From: Chionoecetes opilio | Taxonomy: Eukaryota > Arthropoda > Malacostraca > Decapoda > Majidae | Direction of reading: 5' to 3' | NCBI GenBank assembly: GCA_016584305.1 | Contig: JACEEZ010018529.1 | Location: forward strand, 87,501-151,500 | Length of the DNA: 64,000 nt | Part shown: positions 25,601 through 33,739 of the stretch, piece by piece | Position numbering within the stretch: the first letter of the stretch is position 1 | Layout: every line of letters starts with the position of its first letter | Notes under the pieces: generated by a model | Databases searched by the model: none | What the model was told of the DNA's origin: nothing | The model's input: the letters and a program-made list of their open reading frames with translations, nothing else | Translations under genes and position numbers: made by a program

Positions 25601-28600
25601 GGTATGACCTGTTTAGTATCCTTGTCCACTAGCTTATATGGTATATTGAGCTACTTTTCGTAATGCTATGGCTTACAACAGACAATTCTACATAGCAAAG
25701 GAAAGATCTGGGCGTGAAGGAGTTAAGGATTGAAAGGAGATGCAGGCACGGCTATAAAGGCCAACTGTCCGAGGCGATGTGTTGGTTGAAAAGTGAAGTA
25801 CTGATGCGAGATTATGTAAAGATGCTTTTTCCATAGACACCAGAGGAAATTAACTAAAGGTATGATGAAATGTCACAAAGCTTTAACCCCTTCACGCCCA
25901 CATATTTCCTTTGCTATATAAAATTGTCTGTTGTTAGCCATAAAATTACGAAAAGTAACATAAAAAACACAAATTTGTTGGTGGACAAGGATACTAAACA
26001 GGTCATAGCTATAAATCATTACTTATATTCATTAAAATCGTCTAATGGTACCCAAATTACAATGGAAATTACGTTCTGGGCCTCAAGGGGTTAAGTTTGC
26101 ACATATACAAACTACACATGCCAAGACTCATCTAAATACTTCAAGACAGCTGGTTTACTTATCTACACATTAAACTTACTCACTCACTAAAATCCCTTTC
26201 TTTCCATCATTATCCTCACCTGTATGCCAAAACAATCTTCAGAGGCATGTCTCTTGACCAACGCCCACTCGCTGGGGTAGCCCTGGAGCAGGTTGCCGGC
26301 GAGGGCCATCTCCCCGCAGGTCACGTCAGCTCCATAGCGCTTGCAGACGCGTCGGAATGGCAGGTTACCTAAGGTGGTGAGGGGCGCCAAGTAGGTCTTG
26401 CCTCGCCAGTCAATCTGTAGATGGAGACAGCCAGGGGAGTCAAGGATAGGAAACAAAATAGGGACACTAATATTAGCAAGGAAAACAAAATAGGGACACT
26501 AATATTAGCAAGGAAAACAAAATAGGGACACTAATATTAGCAAGGAAAACAAAATAGGGACACTAATATTAGCAAGGAAAACAAAATAGGGACACTAATA
26601 TTAGCAGGAAACAAAATAGGGACACAATATGCAAGAAAACAAAATAGGGACACTAAATTAAAAGGAAGACAAAATAGGGACACTAACACTAGCAAGGAAA
26701 ACAAAATAGGGACACTAACATTAGCAAGGAAAACAAAATAGGACACAACATTAGCAAGGAAAACAAAATAGGACACTAACAATAGCAAGAAAAACAAATA
26801 GGGACACTAATATAGCAAGGAAAACAAAATAGGGACATAACATTAGCAAGGAAAACAAAATAGGGACACTAACACTAGCAAGAAAAACAAATAGGGACAC
26901 TAATATTAGCAAGGAAAACAAAATAGGGACACTAACATTAGCAAGGAAAACAAAATAGGGACACTAACATAGCAAGGAAAACAAAATAGGGACACTAACA
27001 CTAGCAAGAAAAACAAAATAGGGACACTAATATTGCAAGGAAAACAAAATAGGGACACTAACATTAGCAAGGAAAACAAAATAGGGACACTAACACTAGC
27101 AAGAAAACAAAATAGGGACACTAAATTAGCAAGGAAAACAAAATAGGGACACTAACATTAGCAAGGAAAACAAAATAGGGATTTGTCCTCTGGTGGTTAG
27201 AGGACAAAACAATGAGCGTGTGTACATCCTCATAAGTTGCGGCAGCGTTGCTGTGCGACGTTGTCATGTAGGGTGAGCCCAGGTTACTGTGATGGAAAAT
27301 TTAAAAAATGCCAACCACAGGGCACACAGTGCAGTACTTAGTCTGATTTAAGTCTCTTTCCAAGATTAATGCCATGCCTCATCAGCTTCAGTCTTTGCTG
27401 AATGCTTTATCCACTCTGGGTCAACAGCTCAGGACTAAACAATGTGGGAAAGGCTAAACATAGTGAACGCATATGATAGAATGATTCATATGATATAAAT
27501 GTTACAGCTAGTAAGCTGGGTAGAACAAGAAGTAACGGATTCAAGCTCGAAAAGCGTAGATTTAAAAAGGAAATAGGGAGAAACTGGTTCACAAATAGGG
27601 TGGTGAATGATTGGAATGGATTCAGTCGTCAGGTGGTCCGTGCGGAGTCTATAGGGGTCTGTAAAAGGAGTCTGGATATATTCATGGATAGGGAAGAGAG
27701 GTGGATGTAGGTAGAGTTAAGTAACAGGAACTACCTCGTGTAGGTCTCACGGCCTCTTGTAGCTTCCTTCTTTTTGTTCTTCTTATTCAGCTGTATTGCT
27801 GTCTATATTTTTACATAATGGACAGAAAATAAAGACACAATACATTAAAACAAACAATTCCAAACAAACAAATCCAAACAAACAAATCCAAACAAACAAT
27901 TCCAAACAAACAAATCCAAACAAACAAATCCAAACAAACAATTCCAACAACAAATCCAACAAACAATTCCAAACAAACAAATCCAAACAAACAATTCCAA
28001 ACAAACAAATCCAAACAAACAATTCCAAACAAACAAATCCAAACAAACAATTCCAAACAAACAAATCCAAACAAACAATTCCAAACAAACAATTCCAAAC
28101 AAACAATTCCAAATAAACAATTCCAAACAAACAATTCCAAACATACAATTCCAAACAAACAAATCCAAACAAACAATTCCAAACAAACAAATCCAAACAA
28201 ACAAATCCAAACAAACAATTCCAAACAAACAATTCCAAACAAACAAATCCAAACAAACAATTCCAAACAAACAAATCCAAACAAACAAATCCAAACAAAC
28301 AATTCCAAACAAACAATTCCAAACAAACAAATCCAAACAAACAATTCCAAACAAACAATTCCAAACAAACAATTCCAAACAAACAAATCCAAACAAACAA
28401 TTCCAAACAAACAATTCCAAACAAACAATTCCAAACAAACAATTCCAAACAAACAATTCCAAACAAACAAATCCAAACAAACAATTCCAAACAAACAAAT
28501 CCCACGACAAACAATTCCAAACAAACAAATCCCACGACAAACAATTCCAAACAAACAAATCCCACGACAAACAATTCCAAACAAACAAATCCCACGACAA

Positions 28601-31600
28601 ACAATTCCAAACAAACAAATCCCACGACAAACAATTCCAAACAAACAAATCCCACGACCAACACAAGTGCTTGCAATGGTGGCCCTACCGTTTTCTTTCT
28701 CCTTTCTCCCACCGTTGGCTTCACAAGGTCTTCCTCTGAGGCAGGGCCGAGGGGCTGTGTCTTCCCGCCACCCTCCACGGCTGCCTTCTCCCCATTCTCA
28801 GCAACAACTTCTGGGTCACATTTCTTTCCATTTTCCGCTGGTGGCAAGGTGTGTTCAGGGCCAGACTGGGGATCCTCAATTTCAGCTTTTTTGTCAGCAT
28901 TTAGTGGCTGGCCCTGCGGTTCCTTGTCAGTGGAGGAGGAGACGACAGAGGCCTCGGTTGTCGTGTCAGGTGGTGTTCCCGAGGGTGTGCTGATCTGAGT
29001 ACTATTAGTGTCACTAGCTGGGAGGGCAGTGCTAGTGGTGTCTGTGGTAGTGCTATTAGGATTACCATTGGTCTTTTCAGGATTCTTAGCTTTGTCGGCA
29101 TTCTTGGATTTTTCACTCTGGGCCTTGCGGTTGGCTTCCTTGGCCTTGCTGAAGTCATAGTTCCTTTTCCACAAGAGATGCTGGACCTGCCAATGCAAGA
29201 AAATTCGTCCATGGAATAAGTCGATCACAATTATTTCTGCAAAGGTAAGCTTTCTTGCCCTCTTCACTGAAACATAGGAAAGTGTCCCTTACCCTTGTTC
29301 CCTAAATCCTTTGTTGCGGCATGCATGTCATTCCTACATAACAGTTCCTGAGTGGTACAGTGACAAACCTCATCCATACATAACAGCTCCTGAGTGGTAC
29401 AGTGACAAACCTCATCCATACATAACAGCTCCTGAGTGGTACAGTGACAAACCTCATCCATACATAACAGCTCCTGAGTGGTACAGTGACAAACCTCATC
29501 CATACATAACAGCTCCTGAGTGGTACAGTGACAAACCTCATCCATACATAACAGTTCCTGAGTGGTACAGTGACAAACCTCATCCATACATAACAGCTCC
29601 TGAGTGGTACAGTGACAAACCTCATCCATACATAACAGCTCCTGAGTGGTAGTGACAAACCTCATCCATACATAACAGCTCCTGAGTGGTACAGTGACAA
29701 ACCTCATCAATACATAACAGCTCCTGAGTGGTACAATGACAAACCTCATCCATACATAACAGCTCCTGAGTGGTACAGTGACAAACCTCATCCATACATA
29801 ACAGAAATAAACAATATTGTGCAGGTGTGGGTTACTGTGGAAGCCTCACCACCCACCTCTTTCTTGAGAGTGTTGGTGACGGCTGGACCAGACACTCCCT
29901 CAGTCCTGTTCTCTACTCTGTTCCTCTCTCCCTCAATGTGGTCACCCCCAAACCTGTACACACATGAAAGAAGGAGAGTCATCATCATGGGGCGAGGTCA
30001 CTATCATTATTGTCCTCCTCATCATTTTGAAAAGTTGATTTACTAGGGTTAGTCTTTCTGGTTACATGGTCAAGTGTAATTTGTCATCTTACATCTTTTG
30101 CTATTCTTATGATATACAAACACACACTTACAGGCACACAAGGCCATAGTGACATCTTCCATAGGTGCGAAAGTTATGACATTCTGGCTTGAGGTCTGGC
30201 GGCTTGGTGCTGAGAAAGGCCGGGATATCGTGCATGAAGTCACACTTGGGGAAGGAACAGGAGGAGGCGGCGTCGTCCCCCGCCTCAAGGCACCACAGAT
30301 TACGGCATAGCTTGGAGCTCCTTGGCGCCTTTATAAACTTGGGGCGATGCTTGTTGGTGCCTGGAGAAGAATTGGTAGTTTTAGTAGTGATCGGTGGAGT
30401 GGGAATGAGATTGATTGATTGATTTAATGCCAAAAAGGTGAATGTGCCAGACATCAGAGGTCATATGGCTGTATGGCAAAGCATAAAAAGGGAAGGGGTT
30501 ATAGAAAAATAGCGAAACGGTGAGGGAAGGGGAAAGAACGGAATGTTACAGCGGTAAAGGGGGAATGAGAGACATGTAGGAATCAACCATGGTATAACAG
30601 CAGGTGACGGAAGGGAAGGAAGGGAAAAGCAAAGGAATAGTACTGATAAGACAGAAGAGAGATGATGTCAAGATGAGAGACTGTCTGAGTTGGCACACAT
30701 TAAGTTTCCCATTTACTGTTCTGTTTGTACTTCCTCCTTCATCATTATTTGAGGCGCTTATTTCAGAAAGTCGATAAGCGCCACAAATAAAAAACCTTAA
30801 GAAAATGGCTTCAAGCTGTTGCAATGTTCAAAATGTCATATCTTTTGAACCAAGCATACAAAATGATGAATTCACCATTTTGTATGCTTGGTTTAAAAGA
30901 TATGACATTTTGAACATTGAAACATTTTGAATCCATTTTCTTAGTTTCTTATTTGTGGCGCTTATCGACTTTCTGAAATAAGCGCCTCATTTTATGTTTG
31001 TATTGACTGACACTTACATTTGATTACTCTCGTATCATATCTTTATCTGCTCACATGGTTTGGTCTTACAATTTCATTTTCTATACATGTATTGTTTTAC
31101 ATAAATACAAGTAGCGAGGTAAGAAATATATCTCAATAAAATTCTGTCTTCTCAATTTTCTTTATAAAACATAACCAAAACCAAGTGTCCTTTTCCTTTT
31201 CCACCATCTTCTATCCTCTCTTCTCTGGAGCTACCATCCTCTCCATCCCTGCCTTAACCCCTTCACGCCCAGATCTTTCCTTTGCTATAAAAAAAACGTA
31301 TGTTCTTAGCCATAAAATTACGAAAAGTAACTTAATATACCCAATTAGTTAGTCGACAAGGATACTAAACAGGTCATATCTATAAAATATTGCTTATAGT
31401 CACTAAAAATCATCTAATGGTACTCAAATGTCAATGGAAATTACGTTCTGGGTCTCAAGGGGTTAACATTATTTTTTCTCTGTTCCCTGATCAAGCTCTT
31501 TCAGTGTTTTGATATCACCATCCTTCCCTGAGCTGACCTGTAAGCTTCTGTTTCTTGCGTGGAGGTTCTGAGGTCTTGTTTGGCTCCAGTGCAGTGGCAG

Positions 31601-32700
31601 CAGCTTTGTCATCTTCCGCCTTGACCTCCGCCTTGGTCTCACGGACCTCAGTGGGAAGTATGAATCTGAAGAAAGTGCGAGTGGATTGAGGAAAAGTGTG
31701 AGCTGCAGAAGTCAATGTCTCGTGTGGGTTCAGATGGAATGTTTTGTTATGCATTAAGACACAACAGAAACATAGGTTGTGGATCAAGTACCGTAAATAA
31801 CACTAAAGTCGCCAGGACAACATTTTTTTTTTATTTACAGACGTCTGGTGGCGTTAATACTTACATTTCTACATCCATGATTTCAGGAAAGTTAGAAGTG
31901 GCTATCTGGAGAGTCTGTGCTATTGTGTGTCTTCATCTGTGTCATAATATGGCTATAAATGAACAAATTACAAAAATAAAAGCGAGTGGCGACGTTGTTA
32001 ACGGGCTACACTAAGGTCGCCATCTAGTGTTTATGTTCTGAGTGTCCTCCCGCTGTCGTCGTCGCCCGAAAAAAACCGAGTAGGGAAATTTGAAACCATA
32101 TATACTTGCAGATACAAAGCATAAAACTACGCTGAAACAGGGTAGATTATACAGTCCTGCTATAAACTACTGTGTATCATCTTCAGTGGCACATAAAAAT
32201 CATTAGTAATGCTATAATTCGTAATATATGGCGCCTGGCAACATTAGTGCAGGTGGCGACTAAAGTGTTATCAACGGTAGTGTATTTGGAATGACAATCG
32301 AACAAATGAAAAGTTGAATTAAACTTGTGGTTGACTGCACCGGCCTGTAAAGAAAGAATGGGAGCACATGACTTGAGTTTCTTATGTTCTTATGAGTTGC
32401 ACTAGAGTACCTTTATAAGAGAGTAGCGTCAACTCGATTTATGGGCCCCATCTTGCTTCCCGGGCCTCTCCGTTCACTGTAGACCCGCGGAAGTTCTCAC
32501 GGCATGACCCCGCAGTGTATCATGTTATACATGTATAAATAATATATTGTTATCTTCGGAAATGTTTGTTCAATAAGATTATCACATAAAATACAGTAAA
32601 ACACATTACTGTGTGATCGTTCCTATCCAACATCTACCTTCTTTAATACTTACTCCTTTTTGATGTGAGCCACAACATCCTTTATGTCAATATTGCTCAT
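17531..32700 (-). CDS. DUS3L: tRNA-dihydrouridine(47) synthase [NAD(P)+]-like, complete 12-exon gene
   Basis: DUS3L reduces uridine to dihydrouridine at position 47 in the variable loop of tRNAs, using FMN and NAD(P)H. Coding exons in transcript order: 32700-32654, 31665-31538, 30360-30132, 29953-29857, 29186-28689, 26414-26220, 24773-24657, 22674-22498, 21134-20975, 19818-19667, 18432-18254, 17600-17531. They total 2049 nt, or 682 residues plus TGA, close to the roughly 650 residues usual for animals. Every intron is GT-AG and every phase agrees. Two CCCH zinc fingers lie at C82/C93/C98/H102 and C119/C128/C134/H140. A low-complexity linker (168-333) follows, then the TIM-barrel synthase domain from about 334: MNIGCP-type loop with catalytic C429 ([10 protein letters not shown]), HGRSREQRY from 498, FGNGD phosphate-binding loop, and a C-terminal helical domain ending KHKANAY. 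All domain landmarks are present and no frame is broken. The start ATG is in a 47-nt exon. Introns are loaded with repeats. Confidence 0.96.
17618..18232 (-). mobile_element. retrotransposon 3' end interrupted by a second element
   Basis: Minus-strand copy of the same 3' tail (plus-strand TAAGAACATAAGAAAATAGG... and AAGCTACAAGAGGC...), split by an insertion at about 17,659-18,004. The insert has CATACCTCCGCC at one end, GGCGGAGGTAATA at the other, ACAGACAGAC repeats, and a flanking AATAGG/AATAAG near-duplication. It lies in DUS3L intron 11. Confidence 0.7.
18254..18432 (-). CDS. DUS3L: DUS3L coding exon 11
   Basis: 179 nt, residues 601-659 plus two bases of S660. It includes [16 protein letters not shown] and [11 protein letters not shown], conserved in the helical domain. 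Acceptor CCCCCAG. The donor GTACAG is supported by the in-phase terminal exon. Confidence 0.96.
18452..18656. mobile_element. TTAA-flanked MITE family, copy 5
   Basis: In DUS3L intron 10, only about 20 bp upstream of the exon 11 acceptor. The left end reads ACACCTTGAAGCCCACAACG; the right end AAGGGGTTAA is intact. Confidence 0.78.
19016..19219. mobile_element. TTAA-flanked MITE family, copy 6
   Basis: TTAA at 19012-19015 and 19220-19223; termini CCCCTTGAGGCCCAGAA and GATCTGGGCATGAAGGGG. In DUS3L intron 10. Confidence 0.85.
19366..19555. mobile_element. MITE family 2, copy 2
   Basis: Same core (CTTAAGGTCTCATGCTTAAA, CAGTCAGTAAGCAGCAAGGG) in DUS3L intron 10. The termini are slightly altered (AACAAGGC, CACCTCGG). 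Confidence 0.72.
19616..19643. repeat. poly-A run in DUS3L intron 10
   Basis: About 28 consecutive A just downstream, in transcript terms, of the exon 10 donor. Confidence 0.9.
19667..19818 (-). CDS. DUS3L: DUS3L coding exon 10
   Basis: 152 nt, residues 551-600. [12 protein letters not shown] closes the barrel, and [20 protein letters not shown] begins the C-terminal helical domain. The donor GTGTGTG starts a short CA tract, so the splice site is embedded in a microsatellite. Confidence 0.96.
19849..20043. mobile_element. TTAA-flanked MITE family, copy 7
   Basis: TTAA at 19845-19848 and 20044-20047. In DUS3L intron 9, starting about 30 bp upstream of the exon 10 acceptor. Confidence 0.85.
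20530..20917. mobile_element. inverted-repeat element (AATATTCCGCAGGAGTT termini)
   Basis: The terminal 22-25 bases are inverted copies. Inside lie a retrotransposon tail (20593-20655) and a degenerate TTAGG-type tract (20,750-20,840). In DUS3L intron 9. Confidence 0.65.
20593..20655 (-). mobile_element. short retrotransposon 3' tail
   Basis: TAAGAACATAAGAAAATAAGG then GAAGCTACGAGAGGCCGTG; same family as 27,720-27,780. It is nested inside the inverted-repeat element 20530-20917 in DUS3L intron 9. Confidence 0.6.
20975..21134 (-). CDS. DUS3L: DUS3L coding exon 9
   Basis: 160 nt, residues 497-549 plus one base of G550. It carries [18 protein letters not shown] and PMPLFGNGD, the FMN-phosphate and tRNA-facing loops. 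Acceptor TATGCAG, donor GTGTGT. Confidence 0.97.
21190..21575. repeat. 34-bp minisatellite in DUS3L intron 8
   Basis: AATGGAAAAAATATTGCTTC followed by ATGAAAACAAAAAAT, about 11 copies with small indels. Confidence 0.93.
22320..22475. repeat. CTA trinucleotide tract in DUS3L intron 8
   Basis: CTACTACTACTACAACAACT-type sequence ending about 22 bp from the exon 8 donor. Confidence 0.93.
22498..22674 (-). CDS. DUS3L: DUS3L coding exon 8
   Basis: 177 nt, residues 438-496. GGGSALMRR and PLTLKMRTA correspond to the conserved GGGCALM and TVKIRTG segments; the Lys of the second contacts FMN in known structures. The usual Gly after RT is Ala here. Donor GTGCGT, phase 0. Confidence 0.96.
22742..22938. 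mobile_element. MITE family 2, copy 3
   Basis: TTTTTTTAACGAGGCGAAAA start and AGCTCGTAAAAAAACC end; in DUS3L intron 7. Confidence 0.75.
22946..23066. mobile_element. pogo/Tigger-like fragment, one end
   Basis: CAGTAAACACTCTCTAAATC followed by repeated TAATTCGA-type motifs, similar to the termini at 49,373. The opposite end was not found. In DUS3L intron 7. Confidence 0.5.
23165..23360. repeat. purine (GGA/GAA) tract in DUS3L intron 7
   Basis: GAGGAGGAAGAAGGGG-type sequence, about 195 bp. Confidence 0.9.
24191..24395. mobile_element. TTAA-flanked MITE family, copy 8
   Basis: CCCCTTGAGACCCAGAACAT start and GATCTGGGCATGAAAGGG end; the flanks have drifted from TTAA. In DUS3L intron 7. Confidence 0.8.
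24657..24773 (-). CDS. DUS3L: DUS3L coding exon 7 (catalytic cysteine)
   Basis: 117 nt, residues 399-437. It contains [18 protein letters not shown]; the Cys of GCP (C429) is the proton donor in dihydrouridine synthases. Acceptor GACGTGCAG with a pyrimidine tract upstream, donor GTCAGT. A retrotransposon tail begins only about 45 bp upstream of the acceptor. Confidence 0.97.
24818..25014 (+). mobile_element. retrotransposon 3' end (same family)
   Basis: Reads [20 protein letters not shown] and SFKRRLDKS then a stop, followed by the same 3' UTR (GTAGGTCTCGCAGCCTCTTG). It sits in DUS3L intron 6, starting about 45 bp from the exon 7 acceptor. Confidence 0.82.
25264..25445. repeat. 60-bp tandem repeat, 3 copies, in DUS3L intron 6
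   Basis: GGTGTTACAATGACTGCATC...CATGCTTACAGTCCTATGCA three times, nearly identical. Confidence 0.95.
25519..25722. mobile_element. TTAA-flanked MITE family, copy 9
   Basis: CCCCTTGAGGCCCAGAACG start and GATCTGGGCGTGAAGGAG end followed by TTAA. In DUS3L intron 6. Confidence 0.82.
25887..26090. mobile_element. TTAA-flanked MITE family, copy 10, inverted
   Basis: Opposite orientation to copy 9, which lies 165 bp away. TTAA at 25883-25886 and 26091-26094. Together copies 9 and 10 make a large inverted repeat in DUS3L intron 6. Confidence 0.85.
26220..26414 (-). CDS. DUS3L: DUS3L coding exon 6 (synthase domain start)
   Basis: 195 nt, residues 334-398. It starts [20 protein letters not shown], the first strand and FMN-binding loop of the TIM barrel, and continues through [17 protein letters not shown]. 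Acceptor CTACAG, donor GTGAGG, phase 0 on both sides. Confidence 0.97.
26452..27180. repeat. 32-bp minisatellite in DUS3L intron 5
   Basis: About 22 copies of GGAAAACAAAATAGGGACAC plus TAATATTAGCAA. Variants ACATTAGC and ACACTAGC. Some units lack one to three bases. Confidence 0.96.
27455..27782 (+). mobile_element. retrotransposon 3' end with RT C-terminus
   Basis: The plus-strand reading includes [32 protein letters not shown] and a stop after REERWM. This is the conserved C-terminal tail of a non-LTR reverse transcriptase. A 3' UTR follows, containing GGTCTCACGGCCTCTTGTAG and a CTTCTTTTTGTTCTTCTT-like end. It lies in DUS3L intron 5, antisense to the gene. It is the longest of several copies of the same tail in the window. 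Confidence 0.82.
27841..28660. repeat. 14-bp minisatellite with 29-bp higher-order end, in DUS3L intron 5
   Basis: AACAATTCCAAACA and AACAAATCCAAACA units mixed. The last 160 bp are six copies of a 29-bp unit with AAATCCCACGAC. It begins 28 bp inside the exon 5 donor. Confidence 0.96.
28689..29186 (-). CDS. DUS3L: DUS3L coding exon 5 (linker)
   Basis: 498 nt, the longest exon, residues 168-333. It opens [19 protein letters not shown], a conserved basic stretch after the fingers. A Ser/Thr/Pro/Glu-rich linker of the kind found in this protein follows, and the exon ends [11 protein letters not shown]. The donor GTAGGG keeps phase 0. The frame stays open past the donor only because it runs into a 14-bp tandem array (27.84-28.66 kb), which is intronic. 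Confidence 0.93.
29330..29806. repeat. 42-bp minisatellite in DUS3L intron 4
   Basis: About 11 copies of CATACATAACAGCTCCTGAG then TGGTACAGTGACAAACCTCATC. Open in several frames because 42 is a multiple of three. Confidence 0.96.
29857..29953 (-). CDS. DUS3L: DUS3L coding exon 4
   Basis: 97 nt giving residues 136-167 after the split L135. The donor is GTGGGT, chosen over a GTGAGG eight bases downstream because only GTGGGT keeps the frame into exon 5. It supplies H140 of finger 2 (CLFGGDH). Confidence 0.9.
30132..30360 (-). CDS. DUS3L: DUS3L coding exon 3 (CCCH zinc fingers)
   Basis: 229 nt giving residues 60-134. The acceptor is TTCTTCTCCAG and the donor GTAAGT. It carries finger 1 (C82-x10-C93-x4-C98-x3-H102) and the three cysteines of finger 2 (C119-x8-C128-x5-C134). 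Its histidine H140 comes from the next exon. Spacing matches that of animal DUS3L. Confidence 0.95.
30750..30989. mobile_element. near-palindromic MITE, 240 bp
   Basis: Two arms of about 115 bases (starting TGAGGCGCTTATTTCAGAAA) are inverted copies around a short loop near 30,865-30,875. There is no ORF. It lies in DUS3L intron 2, so the pre-mRNA could fold into a long hairpin. Confidence 0.85.
31258..31462. mobile_element. TTAA-flanked MITE family, copy 11, inverted
   Basis: TTAA at 31254-31257 and 31463-31466; CCCCTTCACGCCCAGATC start. In DUS3L intron 2. Confidence 0.85.
31538..31665 (-). CDS. DUS3L: DUS3L coding exon 2
   Basis: 128 nt giving residues 16-58 plus one base of G59. The acceptor is TTTCTTCAG and the donor GTCAGC. 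The sequence is charged and Lys/Glu-rich, ending in a basic cluster (PPRKKQKLT) that could act as a nuclear localisation signal (inference). Confidence 0.88.
31789..32279. mobile_element. inverted-repeat element (TACCGT...GTCGCCA termini)
   Basis: TACCGTAAATAACACTAAAG at the left matches the inverted right end (reverse complement of ACTAAAGTGTTATCAACGGT). A third GTCGCCA-type motif lies inside. Located in DUS3L intron 1. Confidence 0.6.
32654..32700 (-). CDS. DUS3L: DUS3L coding exon 1 (start codon)
   Basis: Encodes M1-K15 ([15 protein letters not shown]) plus the first two bases of E16. It is followed by a perfect GTAAGT donor. The ATG at 32700 is the first in the exon, and the split codon joins in frame to exon 2, which supports this start. 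The peptide fits the short N-terminal segment before KQYL/KEFIL-type sequence in animal DUS3L. Confidence 0.85.
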
Positions 32701-33735
32701 CCTGAGTAGCTCTCTCCTCTCCCTGTCTGGCAGTCACTCTTCTCCTCGGCTCCTTCCTCCTACTGGCCACTGGTCCTGTAAGTCCAATGTCAGTCATGAT
32801 GTAATATAGGGATTGGTAAGCAATACACCACACGTCATAAGACCTGATCTATTCATCTAAGTTGAACATGGCATATTCCTTGAATTAAATATAGCTACAA
32901 GGCAAAGGCCACTTACCTGCAAAACACACACTTAACAGTGTTTGACAATATATGAATACAATGAATAATACAACACAGTTTATTTAGATTAGTGTTAGTT
33001 GTTAGACAATCTAAATCATTGCAAGCATTGCAGGTGATAATCATTGGTGGCAAGATTATATATTTACACTATATTAGCTTCTCGTGATAATGTTCTTTAA
33101 ACAAAATTGCATATCGTAACTACTGTATATAAGAAACTCTTACGATGCATTTTGAACCTCAACTGCATTGTATCTACTATTATTCCTAACCCTATTTTAT
33201 GGCTATTAAAATGGTTAAAACATCACATTCATGTCTGTGATGGAGGTCAGGTTAATAACTCTTGAGGGGGGGGGGGGGTGCAGAGAGGCGAAGCTCCCCT
33301 TATTAATATTTAGATATATTAGATGCTGTAAGGCCGCGTTTCCACTGAGGCCGGACCCGCACAGAATGCGCCGTCGCATATTTTTCGAAGAAAAAAAAAA
33401 AAAAAACCGGACAAATACTAATTATCTTATTAATATACACAACATTCTGAACGGACTGTTTCCATTGCCACGCCAAACTCGGACGGATTACGTCGCATTC
33501 TGGACCATTCCGAACTTGCTGATTTTTTAAGGCGGATGACAACGTGTGGTCGTGGGGGTTGGATGGACGCCGCCGCCGCCCGGCCTATCATTCTACCACA
33601 CCCTGCCACCCCTCTGTACACAACACCCGACGAGATGTAACACTTACTTAGAGAAGGTTCCTACAACAGCCTGGCTCTCACTGAGAGAACAGACCCTGGG
33701 GGCGTGTGGCAAAGAGCAAGGCAGGTCCCTCGTTA
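32701..33735. other. upstream region of DUS3L; no further gene seen
   Basis: Contains presumed DUS3L 5' UTR/promoter (pyrimidine-rich in plus, no TATA noted), a poly-G run (33266-33277) and a poly-A run (33390-33405). Two partly similar GTTTCCA(C/T)TG...GTCGCAT segments lie at about 33,335-33,380 and 33,455-33,505, possibly a diverged element. Confidence 0.5.
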
Positions 33736-33739
33736 ACCT

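Noticed and set aside
27783..28666. Hydrophobic [17 protein letters not shown] repeat protein
   Set aside because: Intronic minisatellite downstream of the DUS3L exon 5 donor; the frame is continuous by chance.
29264..29791. 42-bp repeat frames on both strands
   Set aside because: Tandem repeat with unit divisible by three inside DUS3L intron 4.
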